Shown here: one piece after another, positions 51,901 through 62,245 of the stretch | Layout: the number at the start of each line of letters is the position of its first letter | Numbering within the stretch: the first letter of the stretch is position 1 | Assembly: GCA_900708905.1 (NCBI GenBank) | Contig: CAADRB010000013.1 | Coordinates: 276,794 to 340,793 of the forward strand | Direction: 5' to 3' | From: Hymenolepis diminuta | Taxonomy: Eukaryota; Platyhelminthes; Cestoda; Cyclophyllidea; Hymenolepididae | DNA length: 64,000 nucleotides | Position numbers and translations under genes: made by a program | Notes under the pieces: generated by a model | Databases searched by the model: none | Told to the model about the DNA's origin: nothing | Seen by the model: only the letters and a program-made list of their open reading frames with translations

Positions 51901-54900
51901 CTAATCTGCGAATAGGTGCAAATAAATTGGCTTTATTGTATGCAGCCACCTCCTGACCGCGAATTCTCTTTGCCCACTTGATTAATTTTTTTCTGAAAGG
52001 TTTACACTTTTCACCAACCACAAAGTTTATACTTCTCTCTCTCTTTATAACTAAAAGTGCTTCTCACTTTTCTCAATGTTGGTAATTTTGGGGAGAAAAT
52101 TGTTGTGTATGGATCTGACTGTGGTAATTTAAGTAGTTTTAAACTTAAATGATGAAGCGGGACTACTGCTGCCTTATCTTTGAATCAGTGATTTGGGCAA
52201 ACGACTTAAAAGCTTTGGCAGAGAGAGAGAGAGAGAGAGAGTGAGAGAGAGAGAGCGAAAGCGACTAGATGCAGAAGGACACAAATCACTACTGTGTGCA
52301 ATAAAGATCTTCCGATGCTGACCACGATCATAATTCTGGGAAGGGAGATTTTCCATTTCAATTAGTCACCCCCTAGAACACAAAAATCTCTGGAGAGTAT
52401 TTGTCCCTATCTCGCTAATATTTGAATTGTCTGGTTCCTTTAAGATGGCGGGAATTTTCCGACTTAAGACCTTTGGGTCTCTGGATGAGTTTATGTTCGC
52501 GATACTCAGAGCGTATTGTCCAGTTGATTTTCTGATTCCTTAATTAATTAAAGGAATTAAATTCCTCTTAACTGTTATCCGTTCACTCTAGACATATTAT
52601 CCTGCGATGAGAATGGCCAACCACAGTGATGAATTCTATTGCTACCTAGAACATTATATTTTGTCCCATTGAGATCAACTCTTAATTTTAGATAAAACCA
52701 CGTCTTGAAGGAGGGGGGATTTTCGATTTATTTTTTTCTGTCTGATCTTAGACAAGAATCGTGATGACTTCTTTGCATCATCTGCGACCATTTTCACTCC
52801 AGTGACTCATCCTGTTTCGAGACAGTTAAATGGAATATCAGATTGCTAACGATAGTGAGCATGAGTACAAATGCATGGGCCGAACACTTGACCACTGGCC
52901 TTGAGTATTATCCGCGACTGTCATACTCTCACACACTCTGATGGGTATCTGAAGCGTTGGAAGACTGCGCTCCCGTGGTTTATGTTACGTTGAGTACAAT
53001 CATATAATAATATTTAAAAAAATTAGTTTTAAATGAAAACTGAACAATACAAATCGCCTATTTTTATTTTAGCAATAGAGCACTTAATGCAGAATTTATG
53101 ATACCGTATTAAAAATCATTTTCCTCTCGACCACAAATAATTGTAATGTTTTAAAACAGAATTTGGAAAAGCGAAGGAAGGGTGAATGAAGCGGGAATAT
53201 GTACTCAGTGGACTTCTGTGGCTGTTTATATTGCATCCAAGTCGTAAAAGTGGAAGGAGACATAATCATAGGGAAAATTTCGCTGAGATGCAGGATGCAT
53301 AGAGTGAGAGAAAGAGAGAGGCAGGGAGAGGGAACATAATTACAGACTAGCCTAACCGACTTAGGAAGCCTCCTTCTTTGGAAATAAAATGCACACTTGG
53401 AGATAAACAATTCCTTTAAAATGTAAATATCTTTGAGTAAAGATAACTTTACTGTCCGCCTTTCAGATTGGAGTACCAATGGCTTTCACGGTAAACTATA
53501 CTGGTGCTCGTGGTCGATTGAGGGCCTATGTGGTGACCCCTTCGGGTCGTGAAGAACCCGCAATAGTCCATCCAGTGGATATCGATCAAAATGCCGTGAG
53601 ATTCACTCCACAGGAGAATGGACCGCATCTAGTTCATGTGCTACTGGATGAACGACCTATTCCTGGAAGCCCCTTCCGGGTCATTGTTGGGCAAGATGAT
53701 TTCAGCGATCCTGGTCTGGTGACTGCATCTGGAGAAGGTCTTGTACGCGGTGTTGTTGGTAAGTGCTCATGAACTTAAACACCTCATTTGTAATTTTTTT
53801 AAAATGGGATAGTTCGATCCAGATCACCTAAACAAAACTTAACCAATTCAATTCAAGTCCTTCGGATCTGGATATCTTCGATATAATGATGAAAGCTTCA
53901 CTTTAAATTCTAATTTTATTAGCGCTCTGATTAGAAATTCTTTCACTTAATATTCTTCACTGATACTAATCTGCAAATGAACTCATAGAACAAGATGGCA
54001 AGTAGGATCACTTAGGAGTGAGTGCTAGAACTCCAACTAGCGACATTACGACTAAGAGACGAGGAAAGGGGGTAATTTGAATGCAACTTCACTGAGTTAT
54101 CTAAACAGAGGTCCGAAAAGAAAGAGAGATTGTTTGGGGCATCTGGATTCTGATTTCTGAGAATCTGTATATGCTTGTTATGACCTTCACCAAACAACTA
54201 GATAGGGAAGAGCTATAATAAAGGCGAGGAAAGTTAATTAGAGGAACAATAATCGATGGTGAATAAATGGAAGGTAGATTATATAGTTGTGTATGGCGTT
54301 AGAAGTTCAGTTTCTCAGAGAGATTTCGGGTTGCTGTAGGATTTAAGACCGACACGGAACACTGGCCGGTTAATGTTACATTAATATTAACGAATTACTA
54401 CCACTCTACTGCAACCAGAATGATGTAGTTAGAAGTACAAATTAAGTTGAAAGACATCGCCTACTTAATGAAAATTCCGGATCTCTGATATGGCAATTAA
54501 ATGGAAAAGTAATTTATTGTAGCCACTCGCGAGAGGGCATTTAATGAGGGACTGAATGTTCTTTAATCTTCAGTCAGCTGACTTGAGACAGCTAAGATGA
54601 GTTTCTGTCTGCCTGTCTCAACCGCCGCGACTGTAAATCTCAGCTGTTGATATTCACCGAAAAAGCTTTGTCATACTGATTATTATATTGTTATTGAGTG
54701 ACCTCAGCAATAAATTAAAACAAATATTGCCCATTTAATAAAAATAGTGTGCGTGAAATTCGACTTGAACATGGGATACATGGAAATATAGCATTTACCG
54801 GCAGTAGTTAGACGATAAACAGGATAAAACAGCCTTGGAACCGAGATTTTTACATAGCTCCAGTTGCCGTTAGGGCCCCTCTTCCTTTGGGCTTTTGGAA

Positions 54901-57900
54901 AGTATTCGCTTGGAGCTCAGCTTTAGAGGCACGTTGGAGAAAATTGAAGTAGATGCTGGCTTTCTGGGGCGAAGGTTTTCAATTTTTTACACTTTCTTGC
55001 TCACAATTAATTCACCGAATTTTTTAATGACTGGATGGTGGTGCCAAGCCCATCTTTAAGGTTACAAAACCAGTTGTTATCACAAGCTAGTAGGCCGATA
55101 TTATCAGCAAGCAACTAGCTTACACAAATTTAGCATGGCAAACCTCATTAGAATTCACTCAGCGGGAATTCTAGTTAGTCAGATTAATTCTTCCAGTTTC
55201 TTACGTCAGTGTCTACATTTCGCAGGTCAGTGACTTCAGTGTGAGAATTTTATGCCCAGTTTTTAATTCAACTTATCGACTTTTCTGCTCCTGTGTCACT
55301 TTCTTGTGACCCTGAGCTTTTGAAGTCATAAATTAATCTGATTCACTCTAGTTTAAAATTGTCCACACTAATTGGTCAAGAGGATATACAGATTGACAGA
55401 ACAGAGGTCTATTGGTGAACAAACAGCTCAAATCAGTAAGCATGGAATTTTTAAAATTCGTCAAAATTAAGGGAATTTTTTTCTAATCCAAAGTTTGTTT
55501 ATTGGTAGAGCATTCAAGTATTCAAGAAAACATTCCAATAAGGGGCATTTTTATGCCTCGGAATAGGATTAGCATTTCCAACCACAAATCATGCTGATAG
55601 TTAAAAAACCTGGGATAACTAAATCTCCATTCCAGGATTGCTATATTCCTAGACCTAGTGCATCCAGAGATGTGCCTCTCCGATTCACCCCAGATCTCTA
55701 ATCTCACTGACTTTCGATATTCGTTTTTAAGGCGATCGCAGTCGTTTCTTCGTGAACACAACTAACGCGGGCAGTGGAGCTCTATCAGTTACCGTGGATG
55801 GACCAAGCAAAGTTCAGTTAAATTGCGCCGAACGAATGGATGGTTATGAATTCAGCTACACGCCTTATGCTCCTGGCAATTACAATATCAGCATCACATA
55901 CGACGGCCAACCAATCACTCATTCGCCCTTCAGGGTTCGTGTTATCAAATCTCCTTTCCATTTTCCTTTCATATTTTCACTCTTTTCCATGATATTTGCC
56001 AAAAGTATTTGTACTTTTTTATTTATTAACGAATAAGTACTGAGACCAAATTGAATTACCAAATGCACTATTAGGGAATAGGTACTCGACAGAGGGTTAA
56101 TGAAGTGTTTTAATTCGTAGCGCCTTATCAACCACCACTGCTATCGGCAATAATAGAATTTATTCGAAAATTTTAGTCAAGTTCTGTAATGAAACCATAC
56201 TTGAGGAATTTGAAGGTTTGAAATTTCTAAGGATTGTCATTTTTACAGTTGAATGATCTTACCTTTAACGCGTTCTATTGCCCCTTCCTAGAACGACATT
56301 AACTACACACTGTTGGTTATGCCATCTGAATTACTGGATTCACTCTGATGCGTATCATATCTGTGACAACTGACGTAGCAGATGTAAGATTTGAACACTA
56401 CGCCACCGTTGAATAAGAAGCGCCATTTATTACTACCTCGTTAGCCATCTTATTGATAACTATTAACCAAGCAAGATTAGCAGTCAGACTTCTGCCCGTA
56501 GCTATTCCACACTACAGCAGCAGGATAGAGAGACAGGAAACTAAGAGAAACGGATTCACTGGCAAATCATTAAAGAAAGAAAAGAGAAGACCATGAGGAA
56601 TGAAGTTATTTCTGGGTGCTATTCACTGTGGTTAGGTGGGGATAACAGAAGTTGTGTGCAGGTTTACTGAAAATGTATATATAATTCAAAGGATTGCATC
56701 AAAGGGTAGAATGACCTCTGGCAGAGATAAACAACCTGTCAGATTTGAGGAAACAGTCGAAATAGTGAACTGGTTAGACGCTAAAACTATGGTTTCACAA
56801 CAAGATATGATTATGTTCCTTTTTCGTTTGATAATGATAGGCAAATATCTCAGTAGTTTACTCTGATTAAACTTTACAGGCCTATGTTACCGGAGACGCA
56901 GTCTTTGGCTACACGGAGGACACTGCTCAATTGATTGTCAACACCAACGGTCGCATGGTCACGGGACCTCAAAGGTCAATGGGTTACTCACGAGCTGATG
57001 CCGTGACCTGTTCTGGATCTGGTCTAACTCAAGCCTACATCGGTGCTACCAACACCTTTACTGTCAATGCTCAAAATGCTGGTAAGTGATTTCACAAATT
57101 CGAACACTAAAATACGATTTAATTGATGGAAGGGTGAAATTCCCAAATCACTTTGTGCAAAAAAATTCATCGAGAAGTAATTTAATATTTACAAGCAGAA
57201 GGAAAGGAGTAAAATCTTCCTCATACGAGTCAGAGCAGTTAAATTTTAGGTTGAAATGACAAGTGACAAGAAACTTTTCTCGAAAAAAGAGGTAATCTTT
57301 GATCACTACCTGTTTGACAACTTTGATGAACCTAAGGATAATTCCGTTTTTAGAAAATCTTTTAGTAAGGAGAAAAAATTCATCCACAATGTTGTGATCA
57401 ATTAGGATCAGTTTAATATCTCTTCGCAGATTTTCCTTGATAAATAAATGAAAATTTATTTATTGTATAAATATAGCTTGCCCTAAATGAATCTGAAGTG
57501 TGATTTGAAAAAGAGAAATTTGTTTTATAAAACGAGTACGTACAATCTTTCTCCTTTCGCTTTTCTTCATTCCAGGCGGCTATTTGGGTAAACTACAATA
57601 AAGATAAGCATAATTAATGTTGAAAGCATCCACAATATTCATTATTATCACTACATCTTGTCCTTGAAGATGACATATCCTATATCCTCATTGTTATCCC
57701 AGTTATCATTAGCAAACAGTATTGGCTAGTTATTCTTAGGGGCGGTAGATACCTCCCTCACCTCATTCTCTTAATACCCCTCTTATCATATGTGCGCATC
57801 ATCTTATCGTCTGCAATAATGAGCATAACCAGAGCATGCTAAATTGGCCCAGTGTTGCATTAGCTGTTCAGCATGCTCTTTAGCGACCTTGAATCCCCCC

Positions 57901-58348
57901 TTAATAAAACAAAATCTTCTCATTTTAACTATGCCGAAATTAAAGAGTTAAAGTTCAAATGAATAAGGTTAAGCATACCTAATCACTCCAATAAAATTCT
58001 GGTTAGAAGATAAACATGAAATATAAAGTTTCCGGCATTTTGTTTAAATGCATTGCCAAATGCCGAAACTACTTTACACTTTACGACTAGTTAATAGCAC
58101 GTTTTGAAATTTACGGACTTGGGCGTCTCTAAAGTTCCGTTCTCCCTATCTCTTTTTCAGGAAACGATGTTCTATATGTTGGAGTATCTGGTCCAATAGT
58201 TCCTTGTGAGGAGGTGAATATCAAACACCTTGGCGACAATCTCTTTGGAGTCCAGTATTCAGTTCGCGATCGCGGACGCCATTACATCATGGTGAAGTGG
58301 GGTGAAACTCATATTCCTGGAAGTCCCTTCATCGTCGACGTAATATAA
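23893..58348 (+). CDS. Filamin, 38 coding exons (2583 aa)
   Basis: Actin-crosslinking scaffold of the cortical cytoskeleton that links F-actin to membrane receptors. Exons are listed in the segment entries; all 37 junctions are in phase and the exon sum is 7752 nt. Order: acidic N-terminus (1-38), CH1 (about 40-160), CH2 (about 168-275), filamin repeats 1-2 (about 287-479), a 124-aa micro-exon linker (480-603), then 20 more Ig-like repeats, a hinge-like segment near 1690-1715, a second near 2455-2490, and a final repeat ending at 2583. Repeats show the family signatures YGPG, FTVD, DNxDGTC, GxYxVxV and PGSPF. Length is close to vertebrate filamins (about 2600-2650), although two rod repeats are missing, because the linker adds 124 residues. 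ATG at 23893 is the only good start before CH1 (A at -3). AATAAA at 58477. It clearly belongs to the filamin family; orthology to a particular vertebrate paralogue is not implied. Confidence 0.95.
24902..26294 (+). other. Filamin intron 3 with a GC-rich island
   Basis: 1393-bp phase-1 intron between the actin-binding domain and repeat 1. The first half is AT-rich. From about 25720 to 26250 composition changes sharply (CG-containing words, CCCCCGGGACCCAATCACAA with a CCAAT core at about 25877-25896). An open frame at 25964-26272 stops before exon 4 and has no recognisable similarity. The island resembles a promoter more than intron sequence. Confidence 0.5.
26295..27042 (+). CDS. Filamin exons 4-5: repeats 1 and 2
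   Basis: Exons 26295-26651 and 26842-27042, both phase 1 in and out. Repeat 1: [42 protein letters not shown]. Repeat 2: [61 protein letters not shown]. These correspond in order to vertebrate repeats 1 and 2. Confidence 0.93.
27128..28669 (+). CDS. Filamin exons 6-14: cluster of nine phase 1-1 micro-exons encoding a linker
   Basis: Exons 27128-27136 (9 nt), 27253-27300 (48), 27537-27575 (39), 27648-27698 (51), 27835-27876 (42), 28073-28123 (51), 28213-28221 (9), 28341-28406 (66) and 28613-28669 (57). Each has an AG acceptor, a GT donor (GTAAGT, GTTCGT, GTTGGT, GTTTGT, GTGTGT, GTATGT, GTAAGT, GTTTGT, GTTTGT), a length divisible by three and phase 1 on both sides. Joined, they encode 124 residues rich in Pro, Lys, Ser and Glu, with no Cys and little hydrophobic core, so probably disordered. 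Vertebrate filamins have no such insert between repeats 2 and 3. Any exon can be skipped in frame. The in-phase open reading through all nine strongly supports the model; which combinations are used is unknown. Confidence 0.85.
28908..31387 (+). CDS. Filamin exons 15-18: repeats 3 and 4
   Basis: Exons 28908-29045, 29121-29257, 29873-29993 and 31194-31387, with exit phases 1, 0, 1 and 0. Repeat 3 begins [20 protein letters not shown], close to vertebrate repeat 3, and ends MLSPFKVDVG. Repeat 4: [50 protein letters not shown]. The YWP and HILCN words are typical of repeat 4. Confidence 0.92.
31388..35564 (+). other. Filamin intron 18 (longest intron)
   Basis: 4177-bp phase-0 intron, GTAAGT to TGCCTAG, exactly between repeats 4 and 5. 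No gene recognised inside it. A TGACTCA (AP-1-like) motif lies near 34818-34824 in a GC-richer patch (34765-34840), and a TGACGTCG motif near 32735. Both are single short matches with no other support. Confidence 0.6.
35565..36974 (+). CDS. Filamin exons 19-20: repeats 5 and 6
   Basis: Exons 35565-35822 (phase 0 to 0) and 36629-36974 (0 to 1). Repeat 5: [46 protein letters not shown]. Repeat 6: [40 protein letters not shown]. The exon ends at [12 protein letters not shown], which matches the start of vertebrate repeat 8, so the repeat-7 counterpart is skipped within a continuous exon. Confidence 0.92.
36975..38619 (+). other. Filamin intron 20
   Basis: 1645-bp phase-1 intron; no gene recognised. 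A short diverged repeat at about 38148-38195 resembles 40372-40420 in intron 23. Confidence 0.6.
38620..41461 (+). CDS. Filamin exons 21-24: rod repeats matching vertebrate 8, 9, 11, 12, 13 and part of 14
   Basis: Exons 38620-39267 (648 nt, the largest), 39414-39587, 39664-40136 and 41144-41461, with exit phases 1, 1, 0 and 0. Exon 21 covers a repeat-8-like unit ([28 protein letters not shown]), a repeat-9-like unit ([34 protein letters not shown]), then [12 protein letters not shown]. The text then continues [14 protein letters not shown], as in vertebrate repeat 11, so repeat 10 is absent. Exon 23 holds the repeat-12 unit ([16 protein letters not shown]). Exons 23-24 hold repeat 13 and enter repeat 14 ([15 protein letters not shown]). 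Confidence 0.92.
40137..41143 (+). other. Filamin intron 23
   Basis: 1007-bp phase-0 intron. Contains a GA-rich run (about 40331-40353) followed by a diverged dispersed repeat (about 40372-40420). No gene seen. Confidence 0.6.
41557..41679 (+). CDS. Possible alternative terminal exon of filamin
   Basis: Lies in intron 24 behind a pyrimidine-rich acceptor (ACTACTCTTTAG). Read in phase 0, as exon 24 requires, it stays open for 40 codons and ends in TAG at 41677. The peptide is Ser/Thr/Arg/Lys/Gln-rich ([18 protein letters not shown]), unlike any filamin repeat. No internal donor would restore frame into exon 25, so it would be a last exon, truncating filamin inside repeat 14. No AATAAA is evident downstream, so it may be chance. 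The canonical transcript skips it. Confidence 0.35.
   Translation, partial: SPTSSAVPSTTRRRSSTSKTRRKSVQQTSQQPPQQNLKKN
42052..43217 (+). CDS. Filamin exons 25-27: repeats 14-15, hinge 1, repeat 16 and start of 17
   Basis: Exons 42052-42241, 42460-42704 and 42773-43217, with exit phases 1, 0 and 1. End of repeat 14: [29 protein letters not shown]. Repeat 15: [21 protein letters not shown] hinge-like segment without Ig signature follows ([20 protein letters not shown]). Repeat 16: [36 protein letters not shown]. Start of repeat 17: [18 protein letters not shown]. The last two are close to vertebrate repeats 16 and 17. Confidence 0.92.
43290..48670 (+). CDS. Filamin exons 28-31: repeats 17-19 and start of 20
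   Basis: Exons 43290-43463, 44569-44727, 46745-46948 and 48386-48670, all phase 1 in and out. Repeat 17: [32 protein letters not shown]. Repeat 18: [20 protein letters not shown] and [19 protein letters not shown]. Repeat 19: [38 protein letters not shown]. Repeat 20 begins with basic [20 protein letters not shown], matching the vertebrate repeat-20 start. Repeats 16-21 form paired, ligand-regulated units in vertebrates. Confidence 0.93.
43464..44568 (+). other. Filamin intron 28
   Basis: 1105-bp phase-1 intron, GTGAGT to TTCAAAAG (weak acceptor). No additional exon recognised. Confidence 0.6.
44728..46744 (+). other. Filamin intron 29
   Basis: 2017-bp phase-1 intron. Holds a dispersed-repeat copy at about 46508-46598 (compare 62161-62245). 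No gene seen. Confidence 0.6.
46508..46598 (+). repeat. Dispersed repeat family C, copy in filamin intron 29
   Basis: Shares AGAGAAGTA, GGGGATTTTAGTC..GAAA and a T/C-rich tail with 62161-62245; two short gaps are needed. Confidence 0.5.
46949..48385 (+). other. Filamin intron 30
   Basis: 1437-bp phase-1 intron; AT-rich, no exon or repeat recognised. Confidence 0.6.
48882..53758 (+). CDS. Filamin exons 32-35: repeats 20-22 and start of 23
   Basis: Exons 48882-49046, 49303-49493, 50420-50611 and 53467-53758, with exit phases 1, 0, 0 and 1. Repeat 20: [45 protein letters not shown]. Repeat 21: [31 protein letters not shown]. Repeat 22: [39 protein letters not shown]. Start of repeat 23: [15 protein letters not shown]. 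In vertebrates repeat 21 contains the integrin/migfilin-binding face. Confidence 0.93.
49494..50419 (+). other. Filamin intron 33
   Basis: 926-bp phase-0 intron inside repeat 21; AT-rich, nothing recognised. Confidence 0.6.
50690..50740 (-). repeat. tRNA-like (SINE-type) remnant
   Basis: Minus strand reads AGTGGCGCAGCGGTTGAGAT, then GCTCGTCTGCGAAGTCGAATGAG. The first part resembles a polymerase III A box; GTCGAATGAG is a weak B box about 30 nt further on. No intact cloverleaf, so not called as a tRNA gene. Confidence 0.4.
52221..52256. repeat. (GA)n microsatellite
   Basis: Near-perfect GA dinucleotide run with one GT interruption and a GC near the end, in filamin intron 34. Confidence 0.9.
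53759..55731 (+). other. Filamin intron 35
   Basis: 1973-bp phase-1 intron inside repeat 23, containing a family A repeat copy at 54830-54929. No gene seen. Confidence 0.6.
54830..54929 (+). repeat. Dispersed repeat family A, copy in filamin intron 35
   Basis: Reads CAGCCTTGGAACCGAG, then TACATAGCTCCAGTTGCCGT; aligns with 15855-15955 over about 100 bp. Confidence 0.65.
55732..58348 (+). CDS. Filamin exons 36-38: repeat 23, hinge 2 and C-terminal dimerisation repeat
   Basis: Exons 55732-55934, 56880-57081 and 58161-58348, with exit phases 0 and 1, then TAA at 58346-58348. Repeat 23: [42 protein letters not shown]. Then about 35 residues without Ig signature ([18 protein letters not shown]), equivalent to hinge 2. 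Final repeat: [56 protein letters not shown]. This corresponds to vertebrate repeat 24, which dimerises filamin; ending two residues after the last strand is normal. Confidence 0.94.
55935..56879 (+). other. Filamin intron 36
   Basis: 945-bp phase-0 intron. A tRNA-like remnant lies on the minus strand at about 56383-56425 (reverse reads CGGTGGCGTAGTGTTCAAAT). Confidence 0.55.
57082..58160 (+). other. Filamin intron 37
   Basis: 1079-bp phase-1 intron, GTAAGT to CTTTTTCAG. Nothing recognised inside. Confidence 0.6.
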
Positions 58349-58476
58349 GTCCAACCAAACTTTCGTCAGATTATCTACTGCAACCTCTCGTTCGTTATCA
58401 ATGCGTGGATCTAAAGAAGAATCCATTTTTTGAATGAAGCGTGAATATCCCCTTTTTCTTCTCTTTAAAGACAATC

Positions 58477-58482
58477 AATAAA
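58477..58482 (+). terminator. Polyadenylation signal of filamin
   Basis: AATAAA 128 bp after the filamin stop codon. Confidence 0.7.
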
Positions 58483-59352
58483 TCAATTGCATGTGCTTTC
58501 AGAGTAGTTTATTCGTGCAAAAAATTACTATTTCACGTTTGTGCCTTGATCGAATTTTCGCCTGTAATACCCACCCCAACCCCTCCCATCTTTTCGCTGA
58601 TTTAAACAGTCTTCTTTTTTGGGTTGATTTAGTTGACTTCGTAATCTCTGCTCTATTCCTCTCCTCTTTATTCTCAAGAAAGCCAGCTTCGCTTTGAGGT
58701 TGAAAATACAGTGTGAGAAATATAATTATACTATTGTTAAAGATGTGTTTACTCTCTCTTTTTGAATACAGAGTCTGGGCGGATGGAAGATGATGGTGGG
58801 AGTATATATTGATGATATCTGTTTTGTGGAAGGGGAGAGGAAGTGCAAAATCTGTCCCTTCGCCCCCTCTCTGGTTGCATGATCGACTCTGATCGCCTCC
58901 TGATAGATTGGGGAATTTTTTGCTGGCTAATATTAATTGACACTAATTATTTGGGGCATATAATGGGAAAGTGGGGAAAATTTATTCCCCTTTGGTGTAG
59001 TAGCGTGTTGGTAATAAAAACAAGGCAGATTTTCTAAAGTAAAATCCGCTACCGCACATATCATGATTTAAACGAAAATGTGCCTTTGTTCAGAAAATTT
59101 TTATCTACCAACGATACTGGAAAAGCGCTAATGAGAAATTATGTTGAAAATATCGGTGTGATGGAATAAGAAAATATGGAATGCTCATAAACCTTTCAAA
59201 TCAGCCCCGGTCACCAACGTACTTAAACCATTTTTCTGCCTCCTTCACTCTGCTCTGTGAATGACCTGTAGAGGTTGGGATCAACAGATTTTTGGAAACT
59301 TGACTCCATTAGAAGACGATATTCCTTATGACCAAAGCGCTTCACAATAGCC

Positions 59353-59409
59353 ATCAGTAGGCAACCGCCTTTCCGAAACCAGAAGGCCATGAGTTAGGAG
59401 TGGACCGAC
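59353..59409 (+). repeat. Dispersed repeat family B (tRNA-like hairpin), copy
   Basis: GCCTT...AAGGC stem with an 11-nt loop (TCCGAAACCAG), followed by ATGAGTTAGGAGTGGACC; aligns with 17440-17500. A purine-rich stretch follows. Confidence 0.45.
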
Positions 59410-62160
59410 GGAGCTGCGAGTGGAAGAAAAGTGAAATTTGAGACATAGAGAAAGAAGTAAAAGAGAGTGAGAGAACAAAGCATCTAAATTGCAGATGTGA
59501 AAGTACGGGTTAGTTGAGTCACTAAAAGGCTGAGGAGAATGAAAATTGAAATCGACATGAAGCAGGTACGATTTGGACACAAGGGGGGAGAAATGCACTG
59601 AATACTCTTGGTATACGCAAACATTCAAACTTAATAATAGATTCACATTTAATTAAAAAAATTATATATAAATTAATCTTTTAACATACAGATTTTCCCC
59701 GATTTTTAAATCCTGTACGACTACTTAAATTAAACGGACAACATTTCAGTATACTTTTTACAAGAATACTTTCCCCTGCCTGCTTTCTATCTCAGGCAGG
59801 GCATTCCTTCTGAATTGCATGAATGACCCCCAAGTTGGAGTCTCTCCTACAATAAATGGATTACCTGAATATTGGGGATTTTATATAATATCAACCCTCA
59901 TGTGTTTATAATTTAGTTATTCCCAAATTAGTAATTTCAAATAGCATGGAGACATCAAGAATTGAAATAGCTACAAAGAACTAAGAAAACTTTGTTAAAA
60001 CTCAAGTTGATTAACAGGTCATTGAGCACTGAACATCGTGGACTAAAGTTTGCTCAGTACTCCAGGAGACGACCCACAAAGTTAGAACTTTGGAATGAAA
60101 TGAAGTGAGACACGTTTAATACTTCGACTTTATTCTTAAAATCTTTCCCATTTCCTTGCTGGAATTAATTGATACTACATTTCAGTTGCTTTTCCACGAA
60201 GGTAAATCGATTTTTTGGTCGACATCTAAATTTCAAGAAACTGAGCCCTCTGAGATGATGAATTGTGATGTCCGCGGGTATAACTTTAAAATAGTCAATC
60301 AGTGAATTTAATGGTGACCGAGGGCACTATCCGAAAGGCTTTTTTATTTAGGGGGCCATGAGAGTTTAAATTTCCATATTTAAATGTTTTCAAGCTCATT
60401 TTGAGTAGATATCTTGGATCACGGAGAAACTGGCATTCTGACGGCTCTCCTCACTGCTCAGACTTAACCAGTGCAGTTGCAATTCAATTCACCCTGTGTA
60501 CACCGATAGGCACTTTTAACTGTGGACAGAAACCCTCAATTTTGTCTCCTCTCTCCTCAATGCGTGGAAATCTGCATCAAGATCGCGATTTTGATATGAA
60601 CCTTTGTTCAGTAGACTTAATAAATTGCAAACGATAACGATGGGAAAATTTGTAACTAAATAAAACCAAACAAAAAAGTCAGTTATTGTTTAGTAATTTT
60701 TTATTATTTATTTTTATTTAATTTTCATAAACTTATGGCCGTTAAAATGACAACAAATGATAATTAGAATGCAGCAAATTAAAAGTAAATGAATTCGACG
60801 TTTCCATCGGTTGTGCAACTTCCGATTAAATCTCGAAACTTGAAATTAAATTTCCAATATTAATTAAAGTTGACAATTTCTAACTTTTTAATCATCCATT
60901 AAATAAATGAAATTAAATTAAAAAAGTAATTGAAATTATTTTTATAATAGTTAGTTTAATTACAATTAAGAACTTTATAAATAAATAGCAATAATTTATT
61001 TCTCTTTTTTTCGTTCGGACAAATTTATGATTTAGTTCAAAGTTAAATTATTAGATATTAATTAAATTATTATTACTGGTCTTAGTAATTTTACGAAGTA
61101 TTAAATAATTTAATTTATTTATTGTGAGTGGAAATATTTAAAGGATCTGTCAGAATAAAGATGCCTTTATTGTGATTCAGTGCTCGGACTATTCCTCGCA
61201 ATATCGAATTATTCTTTTACTTCAATGAAAATTAACCCTTCATTGTGCAATGTCGGCATCTAGTTGCCTCGGTTATCATTTTGACAGTAAATAATCTCGT
61301 CAGATCTTCGAATAATTGTCCAAACGAAGTTTCTCCCATCATCTATTCATGGACGGAGTCTTTGCGGAATAGTGTTTTAAAAATGACATTGGATGGAAGG
61401 CTGGAATAACTGGGTCCTTCATTTTGAACTTTAGGCGTTTTTTGTTAGAATATAATTAATAACCACTCGTGGTTTTGCGAATTCGGTTAGAATTATCCAG
61501 TGCGAGGTTAAAAAGTAACTCCCCATAACATTTTCCTGGCGTTTTGGTGTTTGAGAACATATTTAGTTATTAGAATTAGTACTTTGAGTGCAAAGGTGTT
61601 TAAATCTTTTCCAACCAATGTCAACAGTTTCGAATCAGCAGAAAATTGGTGAAAGGATCTTATGATACGTAGATCGCCCTCCCCCCCTTCATTGAAACGG
61701 ATGAAGTCAGATTTTCACCCACTAAGATCTCGGAGTGGCACAAAATTGCTTCTAACAGAAGTCGTGGCTTTGTTAATAGGAACAGGCAGCCACTAAAATG
61801 GGACAACAAAATGGCATTCCCTTTTTCCACTACACAGACATTACGATACAGAAAAAAGTGGCTTGCAGACAGTTTACGACATAGATATATCGGTCTAAAT
61901 CACCCTATCAGTCTTTATCACTTTTTGATGAAGTCTACTCAATTCGGAGGAAACTCACATTGAGACATGACCACTTCAGCACAATTGGCTTTCAACTACC
62001 GCCTTCGCATTTATCAATGAGACGCCAAGATACTAAAGTTAGTTGGTTTGCTTTCTTCCCAAATTACGCACTTGGAAGGGTTTAGTTACTATCATTTCAT
62101 CAATTAATTGTATCAAATTTTTAATTTTTCAGTAATATAACGTTTGCAAAGTGGATGCAG

Positions 62161-62245
62161 AGAGAAGTAGGGGGATTTTAGTCTTGAAACCAGACCTAAG
62201 TTGCTATCGCTGCCTCTTTGCTTAAAAGACCATCAAAGTTTTAGA
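62161..62245 (+). repeat. Dispersed repeat family C, copy
   Basis: AGAGAAGTAGGGGGATTTTA followed by GTCTTGAAACCAG; partner at 46508-46598. Confidence 0.5.

Larger units (their letters stand above)
50612..53466 (+). other. Filamin intron 34
   Basis: 2855-bp phase-0 intron. Contains a tRNA-like segment on the minus strand (about 50690-50740), a TG repeat (about 51740-51755), a (GA)n tract (52221-52256) and a second tRNA-like stretch (about 52875-52985, minus). Confidence 0.6.
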